Positions 25,843 to 33,837 of a stretch of DNA of 63,835 nucleotides are shown in pieces. The notes beneath the pieces are model-generated. The model made no database searches. It was not told where the DNA came from and worked only from the letters and a program-made list of their open reading frames with translations. Position 1 is the first letter of the stretch, and the number at the start of each line of letters is the position of its first letter. The stretch covers positions 1-63,835 of the forward strand of contig NZ_FOPZ01000020.1 in assembly GCF_900113615.1 (NCBI RefSeq). The letters are read 5' to 3'. Position numbers and translations under genes: made by a program. This DNA comes from Halorubrum aquaticum (lineage in GTDB: Archaea > Halobacteriota > Halobacteria > Halobacteriales > Haloferacaceae).

Positions 25843-25925
25843 ACCGGAACGAGGAGCGAGACCGGCAAAACCGCTCCGATCGCGGGGTCGACGCGGCTCC
25901 GAGCCGACCCGTCGGGTCGTCTCCG

Positions 25926-26141
25926 TCACCCCGTCTCGTCGGGTTCGGGATCGGTCCGCCAGCCGCCGGTGAGTATCACGGCCCAGACCGCCGCGCCGGC
26001 GAGAACGAACACGGCGGCCAGGTACGGGACGATCGGGAGGCTGAGCCCGAGGGCGTCGAGCACGGTCCGGAGCTCGTAGACGATGACGCCGACGATCGCG
26101 AGCCCGACGAGCAGCCCGCCGCGGGTGACGTCGAGGCTCAC
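25926..26141 (-). CDS. Small membrane protein of the ba3 oxidase operon
   Basis: 71 residues from GTG 26141, which overlaps the stop of the subunit I gene by 4 bases (GTGA). An alternative ATG at 26156 would overlap more. Two membrane helices (GGLLVGLAIVGVIVYELR and PYLAAVFVLAGAAVWAVIL) and a short acidic tail. Translational coupling to subunit I points to an accessory or structural subunit of the terminal oxidase. Confidence 0.7.
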   Translation of the reverse strand: MSLDVTRGGLLVGLAIVGVIVYELRTVLDALGLSLPIVPYLAAVFVLAGAAVWAVILTGGWRTDPEPDETG

Positions 26142-27958
26142 GCGATCACCCCCCATGTGGCGGCGTCGAGGACGCGCGCGCCCAGGAGCGCGAGCGCGTC
26201 GACGAGCGACCACGCCGCCGGGACGGCGACCTCGGCGACCGCGCCGACCGCGGCGTCGATCCACACCGGATACGTCCCGACGCCGGGACCGAGCAGTCCC
26301 CCGTCGCCGATGATCGCCGCGAGCGGGAGCGCGTACGCGAGCACGACGAGGGTGACGGCGATCCCCGCCCAGATCCGGAGGTCGTCGAGCACCTCGGGGG
26401 CGTCGTCGGGACCGGACAGCGCGGGGCGAAGCGTCTCCGCGATCCCGGAGACGCGCGGGTTCCCCATCGTGAGCACGAGGTTCCCGATGAACAGGACGGT
26501 CGAGAGGAACAACAGCGTCCCGCCGATCGCGATCTGGACGTTCAGCTCCTCGAAACCGCCGAACGCGACCGGGTAGTCGAAGCCGGAGTACTCCGGCTCG
26601 GCGGTCCGCCGGGGGACGCCGAGGAGTCCTTGGGCGTGCATCGCGTTCGACATGAGCGCCATTCCGATGAACCAGAGGACGACCTGGAACAGCCCGATCT
26701 GTCGGCTGTAGACCGGCTTGTTGGTGATCTGCGGCCAGAGCCAGTAGGTCGCCGCCATGAACGTGAGCGCGACCGCGGTCCCCACGGTGAGATGGAAGTG
26801 GCCGGGAACCCAGATCGTGTTGTGGATCATGTAGTTGATGTTCATCCCGGCGTTGACCATCCCGGAGAACCCGCCGGCCGCGAACATCAGCCCCGCCAGC
26901 ATCATCCCGGTGAACGCGGGGTCACGCCAGGGGAGCGACCGGAGCCAGCCGAAGATCCCGGTTCCGCCCCGCTGTCGGGCCCCGTACTCGACGCTCGCGA
27001 CGACGGTGAACGCCGTGAGCAGGCTCGGCAACAGCAGGAACATCGTGTTCGTCATCGAGATGAACTTGAAGCCCTCGGCGATGCCAGGGTCGAGGTACTG
27101 GTGGTGGATGCCGACCGGCGTCGACAACAGCAGGAACAACACGAAGACGACCCGCGCGAGGGGGTCGCTGAACAGCCGCCCGCCGGCGATCGACGGGAGC
27201 ACCGTGTACCACAGCAGGTACGCGGGCATCAACCAGAAGTACACCACCGGGTGGCCGAAGAACCAGAACAGCGTCCGGGTGAGCGTCGGGTTCACCGACT
27301 CGATCAGCCCGAGCGACCAGGGGAGGAGGAAGATCAGCACCGACGCGGCGACCGCCGAGGAGGCGATGTACCACATGATCATCGTGGTCAACACCATGAA
27401 CGTCTGGAGCGGGATCCGCTCTCCCGGGTTCTCCTCGCGCCACGCGAGCCAGGTGCGGAACCAGTCCGCGCCGGCCAGCCAGCTCCCGACGATGAACACG
27501 GCGAGTCCAGTGTAAAAGAGCGGGTGCGCCTGAAGCGGCGCGTAGAAGGTGAAGAGCACGTCCGCGCTCATGTCGATCGAGTCGACGAAGCCGGCGAGAA
27601 CGGAGATCCCGGTCATCGTCATCCCGCCGGCCATGAGCGCGTACCACGTCCAGGTGATCCTGATGTCCACGAGGGGTCGGTCGAGGCTACGGACGACCGC
27701 CCACGTGAACAGCCCCACGAGGAAGAACGTCGTGAAACTGAGCGCTAAGAACACGCCGTGAGCGGTGAGGGAGGTGTAGTAGTCCGTCGAGGAGATGAGT
27801 CCGCGGAAGATCCCCGTCCGATGGAGCGTCTGGATGATCCCGAAGACCGCCCCCAACGTGAGCGCGAGGAAGGCCCCGAGAAGCGACGATCGAACGACCT
27901 TCGCCTCCGCCGGGAACTCGTCGTAGAACGTCTTTTCGGCCTCGAGCGCGTCGCTCAT
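26138..27958 (-). CDS. cbaA: Cytochrome ba3-type terminal oxidase subunit I
   Basis: 606 residues and about 13 membrane helices. Conserved histidines of haem-copper oxidases are visible in SLTAHGVFLALSF (low-spin haem ligand), FFGHPVVYFWLMPAYL (CuB site; the HPVVYF helix), STPVGIHHQYLDPG (CuB histidine pair) and WVPGHFHLTVG (haem ligands). It lacks the D-channel signature of A-type enzymes, matching the B-type ba3 oxidases of haloarchaea such as Natronomonas. Reduces oxygen to water and pumps protons. In an operon with subunit II (4-base overlap) and small subunits; copper ATPase and haem A synthesis genes are near. Confidence 0.92.
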   Translation of the reverse strand: MSDALEAEKTFYDEFPAEAKVVRSSLLGAFLALTLGAVFGIIQTLHRTGIFRGLISSTDYYTSLTAHGVFLALSFTTFFLVGLFTWAVVRSLDRPLVDIRITWTWYALMAGGMTMTGISVLAGFVDSIDMSADVLFTFYAPLQAHPLFYTGLAVFIVGSWLAGADWFRTWLAWREENPGERIPLQTFMVLTTMIMWYIASSAVAASVLIFLLPWSLGLIESVNPTLTRTLFWFFGHPVVYFWLMPAYLLWYTVLPSIAGGRLFSDPLARVVFVLFLLLSTPVGIHHQYLDPGIAEGFKFISMTNTMFLLLPSLLTAFTVVASVEYGARQRGGTGIFGWLRSLPWRDPAFTGMMLAGLMFAAGGFSGMVNAGMNINYMIHNTIWVPGHFHLTVGTAVALTFMAATYWLWPQITNKPVYSRQIGLFQVVLWFIGMALMSNAMHAQGLLGVPRRTAEPEYSGFDYPVAFGGFEELNVQIAIGGTLLFLSTVLFIGNLVLTMGNPRVSGIAETLRPALSGPDDAPEVLDDLRIWAGIAVTLVVLAYALPLAAIIGDGGLLGPGVGTYPVWIDAAVGAVAEVAVPAAWSLVDALALLGARVLDAATWGVIA

Positions 27959-28470
27959 GCGCTCTCACCTCCCTCGTTCGTCTCCTCGAACTCCTCCTCG
28001 GGGACGACGTGGAGTTTGCCCTCCATGACGTGGTGGCCGGCCCCGCAGTACTCGTTACAGAGGATCCCGTACTCCTGGGGCTCGCCCACCTCGACGGTGA
28101 GCTCCGAGACCTCGCCGGGCACGACCATCGTGTTCGCGTTCGTCCCGACCACCTCGAAGCCGTGGATCACGTCTCGGGAGGTGACCTGGAACGTCACCGT
28201 GCTGTTCTCCGGAACCACGATCGGGTCGGGTTGGAACCCGAACTGGAACGCGACGACGTACGCCTCGTAGTGGTTCTCGCCGACCCGCTCGACGCGTGGC
28301 TCGGCGAAGCGGTCGTCCTCGTCGAGGGCGTTCGCGTTGATCTGGTCCTCGCTGTCGGCGACCATCGCGACCCCGGGACCGACCGCCCCGTAGGTGACGG
28401 ACCCGAGAAGCAACAGGATCAGGAGGATGGCGAACACGAGCCAGATCTTCTCGTAGGCGTGAACGTGCAT
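27955..28470 (-). CDS. cbaB: Cytochrome ba3-type terminal oxidase subunit II
   Basis: 171 residues with one N-terminal membrane helix (IWLVFAILLILLLLGSVTYG) and an external cupredoxin domain. CuA ligands are complete: SRDVIHGFEV (His) and LCNEYCGAGHHVMEG (Cys, Cys, His, Met). It accepts electrons from a halocyanin or similar copper protein. The stop overlaps the start of subunit I (ATGA). The start MHVHAYEKIW lies six bases after the stop of the small upstream subunit. Confidence 0.92.
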   Translation of the reverse strand: MHVHAYEKIWLVFAILLILLLLGSVTYGAVGPGVAMVADSEDQINANALDEDDRFAEPRVERVGENHYEAYVVAFQFGFQPDPIVVPENSTVTFQVTSRDVIHGFEVVGTNANTMVVPGEVSELTVEVGEPQEYGILCNEYCGAGHHVMEGKLHVVPEEEFEETNEGGESA

Positions 28471-28476
28471 CCGTGA

Positions 28477-28650
28477 TCACCCCACCACGACCAGGTCACG
28501 GCCGAGGAACTCGACGTAGTAGATGAACACCCATGCGATCACGAGGATCACGAAGTACACCGCGATGAGCGCGAGCGTGCCGACGGGATCGAACTCCTCC
28601 TCGCCCCCCGCGTCGTCCGCCGGCGCGCCTGCCGTCTCGGTTCGGCTCAT
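28477..28650 (-). CDS. Small subunit of the ba3 oxidase
   Basis: 57 residues: an acidic N-terminus (MSRTETAGAPADDAGGEEEFD) and one membrane helix (LALIAVYFVILVIAWVFIYYVEFLG). First gene of the oxidase operon. A strong TATA region at 28674-28684 on the minus strand is 24-34 bases before ATG 28650, so the transcript is probably leaderless. Resembles the single-helix CbaD-type subunit of haloarchaeal ba3 oxidases; the exact subunit name is not certain. Confidence 0.72.
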   Translation of the reverse strand: MSRTETAGAPADDAGGEEEFDPVGTLALIAVYFVILVIAWVFIYYVEFLGRDLVVVG

Positions 28651-28673
28651 GGGTGCGATTACGGGTAGCCAAA

Positions 28674-28725
28674 CATATAATATCCACCCGTTCCCGGGGT
28701 ATGAAAATCCGCTTGGACTATATGG
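28674..28725. promoter_or_regulatory. Divergent oxidase promoters
   Basis: acatataatat (28674-28684) serves the minus-strand oxidase operon. ctatatgg (28718-28725) lies 23-30 bases before the plus-strand ATG at 28748. The two TATA boxes are about 40 bases apart, back to back, so the oxidase operon and the small plus-strand membrane gene are probably co-regulated. Confidence 0.65.
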
Positions 28726-28747
28726 TGACGGCCGCACACGTGTCCGT

Positions 28748-28960
28748 ATGGACTTCTCGCTCCAGCACGCCGTGTTCCTGGTGCTCGGTGGGCTGCTCCC
28801 GGCCGCGGCCTACATCGCCTCGCGCGCGGAGTACGTCGTCGCCGTCACGTTCGTCAACGTGGTGCTCATCTGGGCGAGCCTCCGGGTCGCCACCGGCGGG
28901 GGCCTCCGGCCCGGCGGCGACGACGACAGGCTCGAGCCGAGCGACATCGAGGAGGCGTAA
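28748..28960 (+). CDS. Small two-helix membrane protein, oxidase-associated
   Basis: 70 residues. Helices at about 6-24 (QHAVFLVLGGLLPAAAYIA) and 29-46 (VVAVTFVNVVLIWASLRV), then an acidic tail. It is divergent from the ba3 operon and just upstream of the copper ATPase. Small proteins in this position are linked to ba3 oxidase in haloarchaea by neighbourhood only. Confidence 0.68.
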   Translation: MDFSLQHAVFLVLGGLLPAAAYIASRAEYVVAVTFVNVVLIWASLRVATGGGLRPGGDDDRLEPSDIEEA

Positions 28961-29014
28961 GCGGCCACACCGCGCGGGCGGTCGCGCGAAGCGCGCGGAC
29001 GAAGCCAGACACCC

Positions 29015-31528
29015 ATGCCGAACTGTACCCTCTGTGACCTGCCGACCGGATCCGACCCCCACACCGATCCGGCCGTCGAGGGCGAGTACTGTTGTCGTGG
29101 GTGTCTCGAGGTGGCGCGCTCGCTCGAGGACGTGGACGACGCCGAGGACCTCGATGAGCGGGCTCCGGACGCGGAGCCGCCGGACTCCTTCGACGGCGAG
29201 ACGGCCTTTCTCCACGTCGACGGCATGCACTGTGCGACCTGCGAGTCGTTCCTCGAGTTGACCGCCGCCGAGCGCGAGGGCGTCGCCGCCGCCGAGGCGA
29301 GCTACGCCACCGACACGATCCGCGTCGAGTACGACCCCGACCGTGTGACCGCCGACGACCTGCCCGAAGCGCTCTCGGTCGCCGGCTACACCGCGAGCGA
29401 CCGTGCCGACCCCGAACCCGAGGGCGACGACGTCGACGTGGTCCGCTTCCTGATCGGCGGCGGGTTCTTCGGGATGATGGCGATGCTGTGGTACGTCCTC
29501 TTCTTGTATCCGACCTACTTCGGCTACGAGCCGCTCCTCGATCTGGGCGGCGTGAGCGGGCTCTACCTGTTCACGCAGATCTGGCTTTTCACCTCCATCG
29601 TGTTGTTCTACACCGGCTACCCGATCCTCCGCGGGGCGTACGTGAGCCTGCGAGCGGGCCGACCCAACATGGACCTGTTGGTGTCGCTGGCGGCGGTCAG
29701 CTCCTACGCCTACAGCACGCTCGCGATGCTGCTCGGCCGGACCGACCTCTACTTCGACGTGACGATCGCCGTGATCCTCGTCGTCACCGCGGGTAACCAG
29801 TACGAGGCGCGGATCAAATCGCGCGCGACGGGGATGCTCTCGGAGCTGACGACCGCGGCCGAGCGCGAGGCGCGCCGGGAGTCGGGCGAGACCGTGCCGA
29901 CGGCGGCGGTCGAGCCGGGCGACCGGCTGCTCGTGCGTCCCGGTGAGCGCGTCCCGTTCGACGGGAGCGTCGCCGAGGGGACCGCCGCCGTCGACGAGGC
30001 GCTCGTGACCGGCGAGTCGCTCCCGGCGACGAAACGCCCCGGCGACGCGGTCCGTGGGGGGACCGTGGTCACGGACTCCCCGCTCGTCGTGGAGGTGGGC
30101 GAGGACGCGACGAGCACGCTCGACACCCTCGTGCGCCTGCTGTGGGACATCCAGAGCTCGCGCTCGGGGATCCAGCGGCTCGTCGACCGGCTGGCGACCG
30201 TGTTCGTCCCGCTCGTGGTCGCGGTCGCGGTCGTCGCCGGCGTCGGAACGTTGGCGTTCGGCGGCTCCCCGACGGACGCGGCGCTCGTCGCGCTCACCGT
30301 GCTCATCGTCTCGTGTCCGTGCGCGCTCGGGCTCGCGACCCCGCTCGCGATCGCGGCGGGGGTCCGCGACGCCGCCCGCCGGGGGATCGTGATCGTTTCC
30401 GACGCCGTCTTCGAGGCCGGCGCCGAGGTCGACGCGGTCGTGCTCGACAAGACCGGCACGCTCACCGACGGCGAGATGCGGCTGCTCGGGACGGTTCTCG
30501 ACGATGGTCCGGAATCGGCCGAGGCCGACGCCGATCCGAACTCCGATCCCGTCACCGACGCCGACCGACTCCTCCGGCGGGCGGCCGCGCTCGAACGCGC
30601 CTCCGCGCACCCGGTGGCCGAGGCGATCGTCGACGCGGCCGCGACGGAGCGAGGTGAGGCGGGTCCGCCCGCCTCCGCGGCCGTCGCCGACGGCGGCACC
30701 GAACCCGCGGGCGGGGCGGGCCACGCGGGTGGGACTGAGCCCGATCCACCCGGCGAGTCGAGCGAACTCGCCGGTCCCGTCGCCGTCGACGCCGCCGACG
30801 TTACCGTTACCGACCGCGGCGTCGAGGGGCGGATCGACGGCGACCGCGTCGTCGTCGGACACCGGTCCCTCTTCGAGGACCGTTCGTGGGAACTCTCCGA
30901 CCGGCTCCGCGAGGCGGGCGAGCGCGCGACGGCGGACGGGAACGTTCCCGTCCTCGTCGGGTGGGACGGGCGCGTTCGGGGCGTTCTCGTCGTCGGCGAC
31001 GGGGTCCGCGAGGGGTGGGAGGCGGTCGTAACCGACCTCGCCGACCGCGGGAAACGCGTCGTCGTGCTCACCGGCGACTCGGCCGACGCGTCGCGCCGCT
31101 TCGCAGAGCACCCGGCGATCGACGAGGTGTTCTCGGAGGTCCCGCCGGAGGCGAAAGCCGAGACGATCCGTCGGATCGGCGCCGGAGAGCGAGTCGCGAT
31201 GGTCGGCGACGGCAGCAACGACGCGCCGGCGCTCGCGGCCGCCGACCTCGGCGTCTCCGTCGCGAGCGGCACCGACCTCGCGGCCGACGCCGCCGACGCC
31301 GTCCTCCTGGAGGACCGGCTCGCCGCGATCCCGGAGCTGTTCGACGTCACCCGCGGGACGAACCGACGGATCAGGGAGAACCTCGGCTGGGCGTTCGCCT
31401 ACAACGCGATCGCGATCCCGCTCGCCGTCTCCGGGGCGCTCAACCCGCTTCTGGCCGCGCTCGCGATGGGGACGAGCAGCCTGCTCGTCGTGAGCAACTC
31501 CGCTCGTTCGGTCGTCGCCGACGAGTGA
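29015..31528 (+). CDS. CcoI/FixI-type copper-translocating P1B ATPase
   Basis: 837 residues. The N-terminus has the Cys-rich ATPase metal-binding domain (CTLCDLPTG, EYCCRGCLEVA) and then an HMA domain (VDGMHCATCESF). This combination is typical of CcoI/FixI, which load copper into terminal oxidases, rather than of plain CopA efflux pumps. Core motifs are complete: TGES actuator loop, SCPCALGLATP metal site, DKTGTLTDGE phosphorylation site, ASAHPVAEAI, and MVGDGSNDAPAL. An extra Gly/Glu/Pro-rich insertion follows the SAHP motif. Its position beside the ba3 operon supports copper delivery to CuA/CuB. Confidence 0.9.
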   Translation: MPNCTLCDLPTGSDPHTDPAVEGEYCCRGCLEVARSLEDVDDAEDLDERAPDAEPPDSFDGETAFLHVDGMHCATCESFLELTAAEREGVAAAEASYATDTIRVEYDPDRVTADDLPEALSVAGYTASDRADPEPEGDDVDVVRFLIGGGFFGMMAMLWYVLFLYPTYFGYEPLLDLGGVSGLYLFTQIWLFTSIVLFYTGYPILRGAYVSLRAGRPNMDLLVSLAAVSSYAYSTLAMLLGRTDLYFDVTIAVILVVTAGNQYEARIKSRATGMLSELTTAAEREARRESGETVPTAAVEPGDRLLVRPGERVPFDGSVAEGTAAVDEALVTGESLPATKRPGDAVRGGTVVTDSPLVVEVGEDATSTLDTLVRLLWDIQSSRSGIQRLVDRLATVFVPLVVAVAVVAGVGTLAFGGSPTDAALVALTVLIVSCPCALGLATPLAIAAGVRDAARRGIVIVSDAVFEAGAEVDAVVLDKTGTLTDGEMRLLGTVLDDGPESAEADADPNSDPVTDADRLLRRAAALERASAHPVAEAIVDAAATERGEAGPPASAAVADGGTEPAGGAGHAGGTEPDPPGESSELAGPVAVDAADVTVTDRGVEGRIDGDRVVVGHRSLFEDRSWELSDRLREAGERATADGNVPVLVGWDGRVRGVLVVGDGVREGWEAVVTDLADRGKRVVVLTGDSADASRRFAEHPAIDEVFSEVPPEAKAETIRRIGAGERVAMVGDGSNDAPALAAADLGVSVASGTDLAADAADAVLLEDRLAAIPELFDVTRGTNRRIRENLGWAFAYNAIAIPLAVSGALNPLLAALAMGTSSLLVVSNSARSVVADE

Positions 31529-31549
31529 TCCCGTGGCCCGTCACGGCCG

Positions 31550-32194
31550 TCATCCCGGGGACTGCCCCTCGCTCGACGAGGAGGACCGCCCGTCGTCCTC
31601 GCTCGATGAGGACCGGTCGCTCCGTTCCCCCGGAAGGAGCCGCCTCGCCAGCGCGCCGAGCCGCTTGTACGCGAGGTTGACGTACAGCCCCGCGAGGAAC
31701 ACCGTTCCGGCGACGAGGGCGTCGTTGCTCGCCGCCTCTGCCAGAACGACGTCCGAGAGCAGGAAGACCCCGATGCCGAGCGGCAGCGCGGCGAGGAGGC
31801 GGAAGTTGTACCGGAGCAGCCTGCCGGTCGAGCCGTCGAACCGCTCGATCAACGTCGTGAAGACGAACCCCAACGCGCCGAGCAGGCTGAACACGGGAAC
31901 GTACGGCGGAACGATGCCGGTCGAGAGGCCCGCCACTCCGAGGAGGGGGCCGTCGTACGCGAGGGTCGCCGCCGCCACGAGAACGGCGGTCAAAAGGAGA
32001 TCGCCCGCGATGACCGCGATCCCGACGCGCGAGCGGTACCAGGTCCGATCGAGCCACCCGGGCCCGGTCGCGCTGCCTTCCGGATCCGATCTGCCGTCCG
32101 GACGCGGCCCGTCATCCGGGCCCGGCCCGTCGCGACCCCCGTCCGAGCCGGTCCTCTCGAGTTCGGCCGGCTCCCGTCCCGTTTGACTCGCCAT
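31550..32194 (-). CDS. Membrane protein of unknown function
   Basis: 214 residues. A disordered Gly/Asp/Pro-rich N-terminus is followed by four hydrophobic segments (about 62-80, 85-112, 130-150 and 157-175) and a Ser/Asp/Glu-rich C-terminal tail with SSSSEDDGRSSSSSEG. No recognised family or catalytic motif. Convergent with the copper ATPase gene, only 21 bases apart. Confidence 0.6.
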   Translation of the reverse strand: MASQTGREPAELERTGSDGGRDGPGPDDGPRPDGRSDPEGSATGPGWLDRTWYRSRVGIAVIAGDLLLTAVLVAAATLAYDGPLLGVAGLSTGIVPPYVPVFSLLGALGFVFTTLIERFDGSTGRLLRYNFRLLAALPLGIGVFLLSDVVLAEAASNDALVAGTVFLAGLYVNLAYKRLGALARRLLPGERSDRSSSSEDDGRSSSSSEGQSPG

Positions 32195-32290
32195 CGACTC
32201 GGGGGGTTGTCAGCGAGAAATAATTAATCTTCCCCGGGAGATGACCTCCGTTTCCGACCCGGCGAGCGGCCCGAGCGGACGGATCTCGGC

Positions 32291-32533
32291 TTACGCGGCC
32301 GCGCCGACGTGTGGTTTCACCGCGCGAACGATCTCGTCGACGTCGTAGCCGTCCTCGTCCTTGTCGAAGACGACCTCCCCGTCGACGCGGACGATGAACA
32401 CGCCGTGGTCGCCCGTCACGAGCGCGACCTCGTCGAGTTCCTCCCCGAACTGCTCGAGGACCGCCCGCGAGACGTCCTGTGCCCGGTCCAGCATGCCGCA
32501 CGGTACGCAGTACTCGACCTCGACTCGTGTCAT
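32291..32533 (-). CDS. Rdx/SelW-like thiol-redox protein
   Basis: 80 residues. Thioredoxin-like Rdx fold with the CxxC at the end of strand 1 (EVEYCVPCGML) and the strand motif GVFIVRVDGEVVFDKDE. The family covers SelW/SelT/SelH relatives; here both positions are cysteine. Small cytosolic redox protein; its partner is unknown. TATA-like tttaacc on the minus strand about 29 bases before ATG 32533. Confidence 0.85.
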   Translation of the reverse strand: MTRVEVEYCVPCGMLDRAQDVSRAVLEQFGEELDEVALVTGDHGVFIVRVDGEVVFDKDEDGYDVDEIVRAVKPHVGAAA

Positions 32534-32642
32534 ACGCGTGGTCCTTGGAGCCGAAACGGGTTAAATGGGAACCCTGGAAAGCGATTTCCCGTCCGGATCG
32601 AGGGAGGAAGGTCCGGAAACGGTCGATCCGCGCGTCGGTCGT

Positions 32643-33773
32643 TCAGGGATTCAAAACGGTGACGCCGTTGATCTCGAAGCGTGCGCCGCCGTCCTCGGAC
32701 TCGGTGACGTGGAGGTTCCACCCGTGAGCCTCGACGATCCGTTCGACGATGGCGAGTCCGAATCCGCTCCCGTCCTCCGAGGACGTGTATCCGGTCTCCA
32801 GCACGCGGTCGCGTTCGTCTGGGTCGACCCCGGGCCCGTCGTCCTCGACGTAGAACCCGTCCTCGCCGTCGAGGCTTCCGAGGCGAACCGTGACGGTCGG
32901 CCCGCCGTGTTCGACGCTGTCGCCGGGCGAAGCCCGGCTGCTAGTCGAACCGTGTTCGACGCTGTTCCGGAACAGGTTCTCGAGGACGTGGAGGAGGCGG
33001 TCACGGTCCGCCCGGATCGTCGCCGTCGTTTCCGGAACCAGCTCCGCGTCGCCGGTGTCCACCCTCGCCCAACACTCGCGGGCACACGCCGCGAGGTCGA
33101 CTTCGGTGGTCTCGTCGACGGTCTTCCCCTCGCGAGCGAGCGTGAGCGTCTCCTCGATGATCCCCTCCATCCGATCGAGGGCGGGAGCGACCGATTCCAG
33201 GTGTTCGTCGTCGGGGTGTCGTTCCCGGGCGAGATCGACGCGTCCCTTGACGACGGTAAGCGGGTTCCGGAGGTCGTGTGAGACGACGCTCGAGAACTCC
33301 TCGAGCCGATCCCGCTCCCGTTGGAGTTCGTGCTCCCGTATCCGGCTCCGCTCGGCCGCGATCTCGCGTTCGATCGCCCTCGCCTCGAAGAGCCCGATCA
33401 CCAGCCCGATCCCCGCACCGAGGCTGACGGCCCACCGCACCCAGCCGACCACTTGGAACCACGTCTCCAGCGGCATGGTCGCCATGAACCCGACGTTGAC
33501 GGCCAGCAACGCGAACGAACCCGCGAGACACCAATATCCCAGACGCGTGTACCGTGCCGCCGGCAACTCGGAGGCCCCGATCCAGCGAGCGGCGTAGCTG
33601 AAGCCGAGAACGAGGAGTGCGGAGGTGACGAACCCTATCCAGTACCCGTCCGGAGGTGGAGCCACACCGAAGGAGACGAGAACGATCTCGAACACGAGCG
33701 AGCAGGCGACTACGGCGGCGAGAAGGAGGAGCGGCCACAGCGAGCGGAGTCCCGTCGTCGTATCAGGACCCAT
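32643..33773 (-). CDS. Membrane histidine kinase
   Basis: 376 residues. Four N-terminal membrane helices (about 12-135) replace a defined sensor domain, then a coiled linker, a HisKA dimerisation helix with the phospho-acceptor motif SSVVSHDLRNPLTVVKG near residue 165, and a HATPase domain (N box ENLFRNSVEHG, DDGPGVDP, GSGFGLAIVERI). No response regulator gene is next to it, so it is an orphan kinase. TATA-like ttaaatac about 30 bases upstream. It lies between the Rdx protein and the haem A/O synthase fusion; a role in respiratory sensing would be a guess. Confidence 0.88.
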   Translation of the reverse strand: MGPDTTTGLRSLWPLLLLAAVVACSLVFEIVLVSFGVAPPPDGYWIGFVTSALLVLGFSYAARWIGASELPAARYTRLGYWCLAGSFALLAVNVGFMATMPLETWFQVVGWVRWAVSLGAGIGLVIGLFEARAIEREIAAERSRIREHELQRERDRLEEFSSVVSHDLRNPLTVVKGRVDLARERHPDDEHLESVAPALDRMEGIIEETLTLAREGKTVDETTEVDLAACARECWARVDTGDAELVPETTATIRADRDRLLHVLENLFRNSVEHGSTSSRASPGDSVEHGGPTVTVRLGSLDGEDGFYVEDDGPGVDPDERDRVLETGYTSSEDGSGFGLAIVERIVEAHGWNLHVTESEDGGARFEINGVTVLNP

Positions 33774-33837
33774 ACCATGGCGTCCGCCGGAAGGGTATTT
33801 AATCCAAACGTCACGTGTGGACGCCGATCCTCCGGAT

